A stretch of DNA of 64,000 bases from Geodermatophilus obscurus DSM 43160 (GTDB taxonomy: Bacteria; Actinomycetota; Actinomycetes; Mycobacteriales; Geodermatophilaceae): contig NC_013757.1 in assembly GCF_000025345.1 (NCBI RefSeq), positions 5,208,001 through 5,272,000 of the forward strand, written 5' to 3'. This document shows positions 33,527 to 41,819 of this stretch, piece after piece (within the stretch, counting starts at the first letter, position 1; each line of letters begins with the position of its first letter). The notes under the pieces are model-generated. The model did not search any database, had not been told where the DNA came from, and was given only the letters and a program-made list of their open reading frames with translations. The position numbers and the translations under genes are program-made.

Positions 33527-34318
33527 TCAGCCGCCGCCGGCGACCAGCGCCGCCATGGCCTCCGCCGTCGCGGCGTCGGCGGGCAGGAACGCCTCGATGC
33601 TCAGCTCGGCGAGGGTGACGTCGACGGCGGTGCCGAAGGTCGTGACGGTGCTCAGAAACGCCAGCTCCCGGCCGCCGGCCTGCATCCGCAGGGGGACGGC
33701 TACGGCGTTCGTCGGGCCCAGGCTGCGGCCGCCGGGGAGCGCGGCCAGCTCGTGCAGCAGCGCCCGTGTCCGGGGGTCACCGGTGACGGCGTGCTCCCGG
33801 GCCAGCCGGCCGAGCACGTGGCCGCGCCACTCGGCCAGGTTGCGGATGCGGCCGGCGAGCCCGTCGGGGTGCAGGCTCAGCCGCAGCACGTTGACCGGCG
33901 GCTCGAGCAGGTGCGGCGCGACCCCGCGGGTGAGCAGGTCGATGCCGGCGTTGGCGCTGACCAGCTTCCAGTGCCGGTCGACGGCGAGGGCCGGGTGCGG
34001 TGCGTGGGCCCGCAGCACCGCGTCGACCGCGGCGCGGACCGGGGCCATCTCCGTGTCGTCGAGGGAGCGGGCGCGGTACTCGGGGGCGTAGCCGGCGCCG
34101 AGCAGCAGCTGGTTCCGCTCGCGCAGCGGGACGTCGAGCTGGGTGGCCAGCCGCAGCACCATCTCCCGGCTGGGTTGCGACCGGCCGGTCTCCAGGAAGC
34201 TGATGTGCCGCGCGGAGACGTCGCTCTCGACGGCCAGGTCGAGCTGGCTGAGCCGGCGGCGGGTGCGCCACTGGCGCAGCAGCGGCCCGAAGGTCGAGCG
34301 GGTCGCGGTCGCCGTCAC
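33527..34318 (-). CDS. XRE-type regulator with MmyB-like ligand-binding domain
   Basis: 263 residues from GTG 34318. The N-terminal HTH_XRE (about residues 5-62) reads LLRQWRTRRRLSQLDLAVES and SARHISFLETGRSQPSREMV. The C-terminal MmyB-like PAS-type domain (about 85-255) has DRHWKLVSANAGIDLL and NAVAVPLRMQ. Relatives in this family often control adjacent reductase or SnoaL-type genes. A TAGCGT hexamer seven bases before the GTG predicts a leaderless mRNA, and a CCTACCT-CGG-AGGTAGG palindrome abuts its predicted -35, consistent with autoregulation and control of the divergent SnoaL-DUF1330 pair. Confidence 0.88.
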   Translation of the reverse strand: MTATATRSTFGPLLRQWRTRRRLSQLDLAVESDVSARHISFLETGRSQPSREMVLRLATQLDVPLRERNQLLLGAGYAPEYRARSLDDTEMAPVRAAVDAVLRAHAPHPALAVDRHWKLVSANAGIDLLTRGVAPHLLEPPVNVLRLSLHPDGLAGRIRNLAEWRGHVLGRLAREHAVTGDPRTRALLHELAALPGGRSLGPTNAVAVPLRMQAGGRELAFLSTVTTFGTAVDVTLAELSIEAFLPADAATAEAMAALVAGGG

Positions 34319-34325
34319 GGTCCGG

Positions 34326-34392
34326 ACGCTACGGGCCGCCCCGCCGCCCGGCACCTACCTCGGAGGTAGGCGCCCATGACCTGCGAGGTCAT
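34326..34392. promoter_or_regulatory. Divergent promoter region with two tandem palindromic operators
   Basis: Site 1: CCTACCT-CGG-AGGTAGG at 34354-34370. Site 2: ATGACCT-GCG-AGGTCAT at 34376-34392. Both are perfect and share ACCT-N3-AGGT. Their centres are 22 bases apart, two helical turns. On the minus strand a GTGCCG(34349-34354)-N17-TAGCGT(34326-34331) promoter for the regulator runs into site 1. Confidence 0.7.
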
Positions 34393-34473
34393 CGACGCAC
34401 CCCCCTGCTCTCGCGCAGCCTCGGTCCTGACCGGAGCCACCCCGGCGCCGGCCCGACAGCGAGGAGGACGGAC

Positions 34474-34842
34474 GTGCCCGTCGACACCGCCACCCAGGTC
34501 CAGCGGTACATCGCCGCGTGGAACGAGACCGAGCCGCAGGCGCGCCGACGGGCGGTGGCGGCGCTCTTCACCGAGGACGCCCGCTACGTCGACCCGCTGG
34601 TCGACGTCCGAGGGCACGAGGGCATCGACGCGACGATCGCCGCGGTGCACGAGCAGTTCCCGGGGTGGGTGTTCCGGCTCGCCGGGCCCGTCGACGCCCA
34701 CCACGACCAGGTGCGCTTCACCTGGGGGCTGGGCCCGGAGGGGGAGGAGCCGCCGGTGGTCGGCTCCGACGTGGCCGTCACCGACGGGAACGGCCGCTTC
34801 GACCGGGTCTCCGGCTTCCTCGACCGGGTCCCGCAGCAGTGA
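34474..34842 (+). CDS. SnoaL-like / NTF2-fold protein
   Basis: 122 residues from GTG 34474, with GAGGAGG upstream. NTF2 fold: an N-terminal helix YIAAWNETEPQARRRAVAALFTED, then YVDPLVDVRGHEGIDATIAAVHEQFPG, and beta strands ending GFLDRVP. Such SnoaL-like proteins serve as small enzymes or ligand-binding proteins. The pocket residues do not allow a specific call. It overlaps the DUF1330 gene by GTGA, so the pair is co-translated, and it is divergent from the MmyB-like regulator across the tandem operators. Confidence 0.82.
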   Translation: MPVDTATQVQRYIAAWNETEPQARRRAVAALFTEDARYVDPLVDVRGHEGIDATIAAVHEQFPGWVFRLAGPVDAHHDQVRFTWGLGPEGEEPPVVGSDVAVTDGNGRFDRVSGFLDRVPQQ

Positions 34843-35177
34843 GCGGGTACGGCTCCTACGCCGTCGCCCACCTCGAGACGGTGACGGTGGGCCCGGGGAT
34901 CGTGGAGTACCTCGCCCGCATCGACGCCACCCTCGAGCCCTTCGGAGGGCGGTTCCTCGTGCACGGCGCCCGGGCCGAGGTCGTGGAGGGTCCGTGGCGG
35001 GGCGACCTCGTGGTCATCGGCTTCCCGGACCCCGATGGCGCCGGTGCCTGGTACTCCTCGGCGGCCTACCAGGAGATCGTCGGCCTGCGGACCGGGTCCA
35101 GCACCGGCTGGGCGGTCCTGGTCGAGGGCGTTCCCGGGCCGCACCGAGCCACCGACGTCCTGGCTGCGCAGTCGTGA
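34839..35177 (+). CDS. DUF1330-like protein
   Basis: 112 residues from GTG 34839, overlapping the SnoaL gene stop. Ferredoxin-like dimeric alpha/beta barrel pattern: YAVAHLETVTVGPGIVEYLARIDATLEPFGGRFL in pieces, GPWRGDLVVIGFPDPDGAGAWYSSAAYQEI, in line with the DUF1330 family. Function unknown. It probably acts with the SnoaL protein under the MmyB-like regulator. A strong hairpin follows two bases after the stop. Confidence 0.82.
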   Translation: MSGYGSYAVAHLETVTVGPGIVEYLARIDATLEPFGGRFLVHGARAEVVEGPWRGDLVVIGFPDPDGAGAWYSSAAYQEIVGLRTGSSTGWAVLVEGVPGPHRATDVLAAQS

Positions 35178-35179
35178 CC

Positions 35180-35215
35180 GCGGACGGCCCGGGACCTCGA
35201 GCCCGGGCCGTCCGC
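35180..35215 (+). terminator. Terminator hairpin after the SnoaL-DUF1330 pair
   Basis: 14-bp perfect stem GCGGACGGCCCGGG and complement, 8-nt loop, directly after the stop codon. Confidence 0.8.
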
Positions 35216-35528
35216 TCCGACCTGTTCCGGCTTCCATGCCGCCAGGGGCCCTCGGTCAGAAGGGCGGGGGCTCGTCGTCCGGTTCCACCTGCAGCGGCGG
35301 TGTCTCGTCCCCGTCTCGAGGTGGGTCCTCGGTCGGACGCGGTGGTCGCATGCCGGGTGGCCCGGTGGTGCGGGTGATCCCCGACGGAGTGGTGACGGCG
35401 AGGACGCTCGACCGGTGACGTCGGACCCGCGATCTCCTGCACGACCCGAACCCACGTTCGACCTGTGACAGTTCTGGAATCGCCGGGAGCGGGGTCGACC
35501 GGGGCGCGGCTCCGGACGTGCAGCAGGG
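35216..35528. other. Gap without a recognised gene
   Basis: About 310 bases between the terminator and the next minus-strand gene. I see no convincing reading frame, repeat or promoter here; composition is somewhat less GC-rich toward the right end. Confidence 0.5.
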
Positions 35529-35963
35529 TCAGCCCACGCGGGTGAAGCGCAGCTCCATCCACGGTTGCGGGGCGCCGTCCGGGCCCGGCCGCGTCCAACG
35601 GGCCGACATCGAGGCGCCGTCATCGGCCACCCGCAGTGTGGCCGATGCCGACCCGGCGGAGAAGGTCCACACCCCGTCGCGCACGGTGGCGGTCGCGTCC
35701 TCGACGCCGCCCTGGTCGTCGTAGGCCCGGGTCGGGAACACGCCGCGGTCGGCGTCGTAGGGCTCGACGACCTCCAGGGCTCGGGTGCGCCGACCGCCGA
35801 TCACCACGTCGACCCGGTGGACGACGGTGGGCCCGAGCTCCTCGTAGACGTCGCTGCCCTCCACGGTCGCCACCACGGTCCGACCGTCGTCGCCGAGGAC
35901 CTCACCCGCCGTCCGCCAGTGTCCGATCAGCGCGGCCATCGTCGGTACCTGATCGACCTGCAC
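35529..35963 (-). CDS. Small lipocalin-like (DUF1579-type) hypothetical protein
   Basis: 144 residues from GTG 35963, chosen because GGAGGAGG precedes it at good spacing. The upstream extension is Pro/Arg-rich shadow. Beta-rich pattern beginning with MAALIGHWRTAGEVL and containing YEELGPTVVHRVDVVIGGRRT and MSARWTRPGPDGAPQPWMEL suggests a calycin/lipocalin-like barrel of the DUF1579 sort. No signal peptide. Function unknown. It is a single gene facing the DUF1330 pair, divergent from the secreted hydrolase. Confidence 0.65.
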   Translation of the reverse strand: MQVDQVPTMAALIGHWRTAGEVLGDDGRTVVATVEGSDVYEELGPTVVHRVDVVIGGRRTRALEVVEPYDADRGVFPTRAYDDQGGVEDATATVRDGVWTFSAGSASATLRVADDGASMSARWTRPGPDGAPQPWMELRFTRVG

Positions 35964-36247
35964 AGCTCCTCCTCCATCGCCGTCACGGCTCCGACCGGAC
36001 GGCGGGTGGTAACTCATCGCCCCGGAGGCGGGTGCCGGCACTGCGGTGCACTCGCCCGGAGCCCGCCGTCCACGGGCAGGAAAGCGCCGTCGGCGAGCCC
36101 GGCCGCCGGCCCGGGGTCCGAGGACGGTGCGGGAACGCCGCGCAGTCGGCACTTCCGCGGGCGGTGGGGGCACCGGCACAGTGCTCGCCGGACGAGGCCG
36201 GACAAGGGCAGGACGGCCGGGTGCGCGAACGGACCACGGGGGGACCC

Positions 36248-37936
36248 ATGCCGATCACCTCATGCCACCGCCTGCGGCGCCGGATCGCGGCCGCCGCCTG
36301 TGCAGCCGCGACCTCCGCAGCGGTGCTCGCCGTCCCGCTCGGTGGCGTCGCGGCCGCCGCTCCGGCAGCGCCGGCTGTTCCGGAGGCGGTGGGGAACGGT
36401 TCCGGCGAGCCCCCACCGGGTGGGGTGCCGGGCGTACCGGTGCCGTCGATCGCCTGGGCCGACCTGGGCGACGGTTTCCAGCAGGCCGACATCGACGTCC
36501 CGTACGACTACGCCGCCCCGCAGGGCCGCACGTTCAGCCTGCACGCGGTTCGCCTGCCCGCGGCCGACCCGGCGAACCGGATCGGCACCCTGTTCGTCAA
36601 CTTCGGCGGCCCGGGTGGACCGGCGTCGGCGACCGTGCGCGAGGTGGGCCGGCTCCTGTTCCCACCGGAGGTGCTCGCGCGCTACGACCTGGTCGGCGTC
36701 GACCCGCGCGGGACCGGCGAGAGCCAGCCGGTGCAGTGCACGGGCAGCGCCGCCGAGCAGGCCGCCCTGCCCTACGCCACGCTGGCCGACTTCCCGGCCG
36801 ACCGGGTCCAGGAGGAGCAGGCGATCGCGCAGGTGCGCGCGTTCGCGGAGGAGTGCCGGACCCGCAACGGGGACCTGCTCGACCACGTCGGCACCCTGCA
36901 GTTCGCCCGCGACCTCGACGTCCTGCGCGCCGCGCTGGGCGACTCGCGGATCAACCTGTACGGCCTGTCCTACGGCACCTTCCTCGGCCAGGTGGTCGCC
37001 AACACGTTTCCCACACGCACCGGGGCCCTGGTCCTCGACAGCGTGGTGGACCCCGGCTGGGCCGGCGGCCCGCCCGGCACCATCAGCTGGATCCGCGGGG
37101 GCGGTGCGGCGGGCAGCGCCGAGACCCTGGACCGGTTCTTCGAGCTGTGCGCGCAGGCGGGACCGCCCCGGTGCGTGTTCGCCGCGGACGGGGACCCCGA
37201 GCAGAAGTACGCCGAGCTCGCCGCCCGGCTGCGGACCGCCCCGCTGCTGGTCCCGGTGCCCGGCGAGCCGGCGCAGCCGCTGACCTACTCAACGTTGGTC
37301 GGGGTGACCGTGAGCCTGCTCTACGACGGCGCCGGGTGGCCGCTCCTCGGTCAGCTGCTGCAGGCGGCGTACAGCGGTGACGGTGCCGCTGTCGCCACCG
37401 TGCTGGAGAGCCTGCCGCAGCCGCCGACGCCGGAGGGCTACCCGAACTACCCCGACGCGAACGCCGCCATCACCTGCGGCGACACCGACAACCCGCGCGA
37501 CCCGTACCGCTACGGCGAGGTCGGGCGCGCACTGGACGCCACGACAGCGCCCTACGTCGGCTCCCGATGGGCCTACGCCGGGCTCGTCTGCGCGTCGTGG
37601 ACCGGCCGCTCGACCGAGCGCCACACCGGCCCGTGGGACAGCTGGACCCGCAACCCGGTGCTCATCATCGGCAACCGGTACGACCCCGCCACGCCCTACC
37701 GCAACGCGGTGGTGGTCCACGACCTGCTGCCGAACAGCACCCTGCTGACCGTCGACGGTGTCGGGCACGGCGCGGTCCCCGCGAGCACCTGCGCGGCCTC
37801 GCTGACCACGCAGTACCTGCTCACCGGGGCCACCCCGCCGGCGGGGACGGTGTGCACCCAGGACCGCGCGGCGTTCGACCCGGTTACCACGTCCGCCCCC
37901 ACCGGCGCCGTCCGGACGGGCGTGGCAGCCGGGTAG
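36248..37936 (+). CDS. Secreted alpha/beta hydrolase, TAP-like (tripeptidyl aminopeptidase family)
   Basis: 562 residues from ATG 36248 with a G-rich SD. An Arg-rich n-region and a hydrophobic Ala-rich signal peptide end near AVAAAAPA (about residues 38-42). The hydrolase core has oxyanion region FVNFGGPGGPASA, DLVGVDPRGTGES, and nucleophile Ser241 in GLSYGT. The TAP-like C-terminal domain supplies Asp in IIGNRYDPATPY and His in GVGHGAV. Paired cysteines suggest an exported, disulfide-bonded enzyme. Family members release short peptides from protein N-termini; the substrate of this one is not proven. Convergent with the siderophore ABC genes. Confidence 0.88.
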   Translation: MPITSCHRLRRRIAAAACAAATSAAVLAVPLGGVAAAAPAAPAVPEAVGNGSGEPPPGGVPGVPVPSIAWADLGDGFQQADIDVPYDYAAPQGRTFSLHAVRLPAADPANRIGTLFVNFGGPGGPASATVREVGRLLFPPEVLARYDLVGVDPRGTGESQPVQCTGSAAEQAALPYATLADFPADRVQEEQAIAQVRAFAEECRTRNGDLLDHVGTLQFARDLDVLRAALGDSRINLYGLSYGTFLGQVVANTFPTRTGALVLDSVVDPGWAGGPPGTISWIRGGGAAGSAETLDRFFELCAQAGPPRCVFAADGDPEQKYAELAARLRTAPLLVPVPGEPAQPLTYSTLVGVTVSLLYDGAGWPLLGQLLQAAYSGDGAAVATVLESLPQPPTPEGYPNYPDANAAITCGDTDNPRDPYRYGEVGRALDATTAPYVGSRWAYAGLVCASWTGRSTERHTGPWDSWTRNPVLIIGNRYDPATPYRNAVVVHDLLPNSTLLTVDGVGHGAVPASTCAASLTTQYLLTGATPPAGTVCTQDRAAFDPVTTSAPTGAVRTGVAAG

Positions 37937-37945
37937 GCGGTCCAT

Positions 37946-37962
37946 CCGGGGACCGGCCCCGG
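37946..37962. terminator. Short hairpin in the convergent gap
   Basis: CCGGGG-ACCGG-CCCCGG between the hydrolase stop and the ABC ATPase stop. Weak (6-bp stem) but suitably placed for both directions. Confidence 0.4.
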
Positions 37963-37976
37963 CCCCGCGGGTCAGG

Positions 37977-38735
37977 TCACGACCAGGGGACGCCGATCCG
38001 CCGTCCGGCCAGCTCGTGCACCTCGACCTCGACGTCGAAAACCTTGCGCAGCAGCTCCGGCGTCATCAGCTCGGACGTCGGGCCCTCGGCGACCAGCTGG
38101 CCCTCCCGCATCGCGACGATCCGGTCGGAGTAGCAGGAGGCGACGTTGACGTCGTGGACGACGAGGACGACGGTGCGCCCCAGCTCGTCGGCCATGCCGC
38201 GCAGCATCCGCATCATCTGCACGGCGTGCCGCATGTCGAGGTTGTTGAGCGGCTCGTCGAGCAGCACGTGGTCGGTGCCCTGGCACATCACCATCGCGAC
38301 GTAGGCGCGCTGCCGCTGCCCGCCGGAGAGCTGGTCGAGGTGCCGGTCGGCCAGCGGGCCCAGCTCGAACCACTCCATGGCCTCGTCGACCAGGCGGTGG
38401 TCCGCAGGCGTCAGCCGGCCACCGGAGTGCGGGAAGCGGCCGAAGGCGACCAGCTCGCGGACGGTCAGCCGCACCGACATCGCGTTCTCCTGGCGCAGCA
38501 CCGCCAGCCGCCGGGCCAGCACCGGCCCCGGCGTCGTCGCGACGTCCATCCCCTCGACGCGCACCCGGCCGCGGTCGGCGGGCAGCAGCCGGGAGGCCAC
38601 CGACAGCAGCGTGGACTTGCCTGCGCCGTTGGCGCCGATCAGCGAGGTGATCCCGCCGGTCGGGATGGTCAGCGAGACGTCGTCCAGCACGCGGACGCCG
38701 CCGTAGGACTTGGAGACGGACTCGATCTCGATCAC
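37977..38735 (-). CDS. Iron-siderophore ABC transporter, ATP-binding protein
   Basis: 252 residues from GTG 38735. Walker A GANGAGKST (about residues 34-42), Q-loop VLRQENAMS, signature LSGGQRQRAYVAM, Walker B VLLDEPLNNLD and the switch VVHDVNVASC. It resembles the YclP/FatE branch of ferric-siderophore importers (a NNLDMRHAVQMM stretch follows Walker B). It powers import through the two permeases encoded just upstream on the same strand. Last gene of the operon SBP-permease-permease-ATPase; 13 bases separate it from the permease. Confidence 0.93.
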   Translation of the reverse strand: MIEIESVSKSYGGVRVLDDVSLTIPTGGITSLIGANGAGKSTLLSVASRLLPADRGRVRVEGMDVATTPGPVLARRLAVLRQENAMSVRLTVRELVAFGRFPHSGGRLTPADHRLVDEAMEWFELGPLADRHLDQLSGGQRQRAYVAMVMCQGTDHVLLDEPLNNLDMRHAVQMMRMLRGMADELGRTVVLVVHDVNVASCYSDRIVAMREGQLVAEGPTSELMTPELLRKVFDVEVEVHELAGRRIGVPWS

Positions 38736-38748
38736 TGGTTCTGTTCCC

Positions 38749-39729
38749 TCACTGACGAGGCTCCCGGATCAGGAGGGCGATGAAGACGATCCCGCCCACG
38801 AAGTTGACCACGACGCTGAGGCTGGAGTTGAAGCCGAACACCTGCTCGAGGACCAGCTGCCCGCCGGCCAGCGCGAGCACCGCCATCAGCGCGGCCCCCG
38901 GCAGGACCCAGGCGTGCCGGTGGGTGCCCAGCAGCTGACGGGCCAGGTTGGCCACCAGCAGGCCGAGGAAGGTGATCGGCCCGACCAGCGCGGTGGCCAC
39001 GGCGACGAGGACGGCGACGGCCAGCAGCGCCCGGTTGACCACCCGGCGGTGCTCGACGCCCAGGCCCACGGCGGTGTCGCGGCCCAGGGCCACGACGTCC
39101 AGCCGGGGGAGCAGCCGCCAGACGCCGAGGGTGACCAGCGCGACGAGGACGGCGGAGAGCGCCAGCATCTGCCGGTCGACGGAGGTGAAGCTGGCGAACA
39201 GCAGGTCCTGCAGGGTGAGGAACTCGTTGGGGTCGATCAGCCGGGACACCAGCAGGGTGAGGCTGGTGAACGTCGAGCCGAGCACCACCCCGAGCAGCAC
39301 CAGCACGTACACGTCGCGCTCGGTGCGGCCGAACAGCGACCGGTAGAGGACGGCGCCGAAGCCGATCAGGACGACGACCTCGACCGCGAAGCGCAGCCGC
39401 GGGTCGGTCGTGGTGACGGTGGAGGCCCCGAGGAAGAAGACACCGACGGTCTGGATCAGCACGAACAGCCGGTCGAACCCCATGATCTCCGGGGTCAGGA
39501 TCCGGTTGTTGGTGACCGTCTGGAACAGCACGGTGGAGACCGCGACCGCCACGGCGACGACCGCCATGGCGGCCAGCCGGCGGCCGCGCTGCTGCAGCGC
39601 GTAGCCCCAGGAGCCGGTCACGTCGACGGTGAGGTAGGCGGCCACGACGGCCAGGGTGAGGACGCCGAGCGCGAGCAGCGTGCGCCGGCGCCGGGTCGCC
39701 CGCTGCGGGCCGGCGAGGACGGTCGTCAT
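38749..39729 (-). CDS. Iron-siderophore ABC transporter, permease (second)
   Basis: 326 residues. ATG 39729 overlaps the upstream permease stop (TGATG). About nine membrane segments; FecCD-family features: NRILTPEIMGFDRLFVLIQT, LLGVVLGSTFTSLTLL, GPITFLGLLVANLARQLLG (the coupling-helix region) and GFNSSLSVVVNFVGGIVF at the end. It forms the membrane channel with the other permease. Confidence 0.92.
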   Translation of the reverse strand: MTTVLAGPQRATRRRRTLLALGVLTLAVVAAYLTVDVTGSWGYALQQRGRRLAAMAVVAVAVAVSTVLFQTVTNNRILTPEIMGFDRLFVLIQTVGVFFLGASTVTTTDPRLRFAVEVVVLIGFGAVLYRSLFGRTERDVYVLVLLGVVLGSTFTSLTLLVSRLIDPNEFLTLQDLLFASFTSVDRQMLALSAVLVALVTLGVWRLLPRLDVVALGRDTAVGLGVEHRRVVNRALLAVAVLVAVATALVGPITFLGLLVANLARQLLGTHRHAWVLPGAALMAVLALAGGQLVLEQVFGFNSSLSVVVNFVGGIVFIALLIREPRQ

Positions 39730-40763
39730 CACACCGCCCGGTGCCGCGCGCGCAGCAGCAACCAGACGAACAGCACGCCGCCGACGACCCCGCCGATCAT
39801 CCCGACCGGCACCTCGTACGGGTACCGGATGGTGCGGGCCAGGACATCGCAGACCAGCACGAACGCCGCACCGGTCAACGCGGTCACCGGCAGCACGCGG
39901 CGCAGGTTGTCCCCCATCGCCAGGGTGACCAGGTTGGGGACGACGAGGCCGAGGAAGGGGATGGAGCCGACGCTGACCACGACGATCGCGGTGACGACCG
40001 AGGAGATGGCCAGGCCCACCATGACGACCCGGGTGTAGGGGACGCCCAGGTTGATCGCGAAGCTCTCGCCCATGCCGGCGACGGAGAACCGGTCGGCCCA
40101 CAGGTAGGCGACCACGGTGGCGGCCAGCACCAGCCAGAGCAGCTCGTAGCGGCCGGCCAGGACGCCGGAGAAATCGCCGTTCATCCACACGTCCACCGAC
40201 TGCAGCAGGTCGAAGCGGTAGGCCAGGAAGGTCGTCACCGCGCTCACCACGCCGCCGAGCAGGATGCCGACCAGCGGGACCACCACCACGTCGGTGAGGA
40301 CCAGCCGCTGCAGCAGCCAGACGAAGAAGGCGGTGCCGACCAGCGCGAACGCCACGCCGATCGTCATCTTGCCGAACACCGACGTCCCGCCGGAGGACAG
40401 CGTCGCGACGACGATGCCCAGCCCCACCCACTCCGTCGTCCCGGCGGTCTGCGGGGAGACGAACCGGTTACGGGTCAGGTGCATCATCACCAGCCCGGCC
40501 ACGGCCATCGCCGAACCGGCCAGCAGGATGGCGAGCAGCCGGGGCACCCGGCTGGTCCACAGGACCCGGGCCTGCGCCTCGTCGGGGTCGAGCAGGTCGG
40601 CCGGCGTCAGGTCGCTGACCCCGGTGAGCAGGGACGCGGACGCGGCGAGCGCCAGGGCCACCAGTGCGACGGCGACGTGCCACCGCTGCACACCGCGGCG
40701 GCGCCGCACCTGCCCGGAGGGGGCGGGTGCGGCGCCGCTGCGCCGTCCGGTCGTGCGCGTCAC
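39729..40763 (-). CDS. Iron-siderophore ABC transporter, permease (first)
   Basis: 344 residues from GTG 40763, overlapping the binding-protein stop (GTGA). An Arg-rich cytoplasmic N-tail (about 35 residues) precedes the first membrane helix. FecCD motifs: SRVPRLLAILLAGSAMAVAGLVMMHLTRNRFVSPQTAGTTEW in pieces, PLVGILLGGVVSAV, and SIPFLGLVVPNLVTLAMGDNLRRVLP. Heterodimerises with the second permease. The order and 1-4 bp overlaps show a single operon. Confidence 0.92.
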   Translation of the reverse strand: MTRTTGRRSGAAPAPSGQVRRRRGVQRWHVAVALVALALAASASLLTGVSDLTPADLLDPDEAQARVLWTSRVPRLLAILLAGSAMAVAGLVMMHLTRNRFVSPQTAGTTEWVGLGIVVATLSSGGTSVFGKMTIGVAFALVGTAFFVWLLQRLVLTDVVVVPLVGILLGGVVSAVTTFLAYRFDLLQSVDVWMNGDFSGVLAGRYELLWLVLAATVVAYLWADRFSVAGMGESFAINLGVPYTRVVMVGLAISSVVTAIVVVSVGSIPFLGLVVPNLVTLAMGDNLRRVLPVTALTGAAFVLVCDVLARTIRYPYEVPVGMIGGVVGGVLFVWLLLRARHRAV

Positions 40764-41710
40764 CGGACCGCTGCGCCGACTTCCTCGACCATCTGCTCGA
40801 CCGACGGCAGGCCGTTCGGCGCGATGTACCACACGGACGAGTCGAGGTAGTGGACGTCGTCGTCCTGCCACGCGGTCGTCCCGCGGACCAGCTCGTTGTC
40901 GAGCACCTGCTGCGCGGCCGTGCCGGACTCGCCGATGGCGGCGTCGCGGTCGAGCACCAGCAGGATGTCGGGGTCCTTCTCGGCGATGTACTCGAAGGAG
41001 ATGGCGTCGCCGTGGTCGGCCGCGGTCAGGCCCTCGTCGGTGGGGGTCAGCCCCAGCTCGTCGTAGACCAGGCCGAACCGGGTCTCCGGGCCGTAGGCGC
41101 TGACCTCGCCGGCGTTGGTCATCACGAAGAGCGCGTCCCCCGCGCCCTCCGCGGCCGCCTTCACCTCGGCGACCCGCTGGTCCAGCGCGGCCAGCCGGTC
41201 GGCGACGGCGTCCTCCTCGCCGAAGACCTCGGCGAGGGTGGTCACCCGCTCCTCGAAGGAGGCCAGGAAGTCGCCGTTGTCGACGGTCAGGTCGATGGTC
41301 GGGGCGATCTCGGCCAGCTCCGGGTACACCGCCGCCGAGCGCCCGCCGACGATGATCAGGTCCGGCTCGAGGGCGTTGACCGCCTCGTAATCCGGCTCGA
41401 ACAGGGAGCCGACCTTGGCGTACTCGTCCCCGCCGTACTGCGCCAGCGACTCCGGGTAGGTCGCCTCCGGCACACCGGCCACCTCGACGCCGAGGCTGTC
41501 CAGCGTCGACAGGACGCCGACGTCGAAGACGACGACCCGCTGCGGGTCGGCCGGGACGGCGGTCTCGCCCTGCGCGTGCGGAACCGTGACCTCGCCGGAG
41601 TTCGAGGAGGCCTCGGCGGTGGTGTCATCGCTGCCGCCGCAGGCGCTGACGGCGAGGGCGGTGGCAACGGTGAGGGAGAGGGCGGCCAGCGGCCGGGCCT
41701 GCGTGCGCAT
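40760..41710 (-). CDS. Iron-siderophore ABC transporter, substrate-binding lipoprotein
   Basis: 316 residues from ATG 41710. Signal peptide with lipobox AVSAC; Cys24 would be lipidated, so the protein is anchored outside the membrane. Class III binding protein: DPQRVVVFDVGVLSTLDSLG, EPDYEAVNALEPDLIIVGGRSA, and PDILLVLDRDAAIG. The VVVFD-GVL-TLD start resembles the CeuA/FatB/YclQ subfamily for catecholate-type or petrobactin-like ferric siderophores, though the ligand cannot be fixed. No siderophore biosynthesis genes are nearby, so the ligand may be a foreign siderophore. Two IdeR-like boxes precede the gene. Confidence 0.92.
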   Translation of the reverse strand: MRTQARPLAALSLTVATALAVSACGGSDDTTAEASSNSGEVTVPHAQGETAVPADPQRVVVFDVGVLSTLDSLGVEVAGVPEATYPESLAQYGGDEYAKVGSLFEPDYEAVNALEPDLIIVGGRSAAVYPELAEIAPTIDLTVDNGDFLASFEERVTTLAEVFGEEDAVADRLAALDQRVAEVKAAAEGAGDALFVMTNAGEVSAYGPETRFGLVYDELGLTPTDEGLTAADHGDAISFEYIAEKDPDILLVLDRDAAIGESGTAAQQVLDNELVRGTTAWQDDDVHYLDSSVWYIAPNGLPSVEQMVEEVGAAVR

Positions 41711-41726
41711 CGTGCTCCTGTCGTGC

Positions 41727-41760
41727 TGAGGTGAGGCTTGGCTAAGTGAGGCGTACCTAA
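41727..41760 (-). promoter_or_regulatory. Two overlapping IdeR/DmdR-like iron boxes
   Basis: Against the consensus TTAGGTTAGGCTAACCTAA: plus-strand 41727-41745 matches at 14 of 19 positions, and minus-strand 41742-41760 matches at 13 of 19. They overlap by four bases and sit 17-50 bases before the binding-protein ATG, the usual place for iron-dependent repression. Confidence 0.7.
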
Positions 41761-41819
41761 CCTGCCACACACCCCGTTGCACGTGTCAACCAGGGGTCCC
41801 GAGGGGCAGGGAGGGGCCC

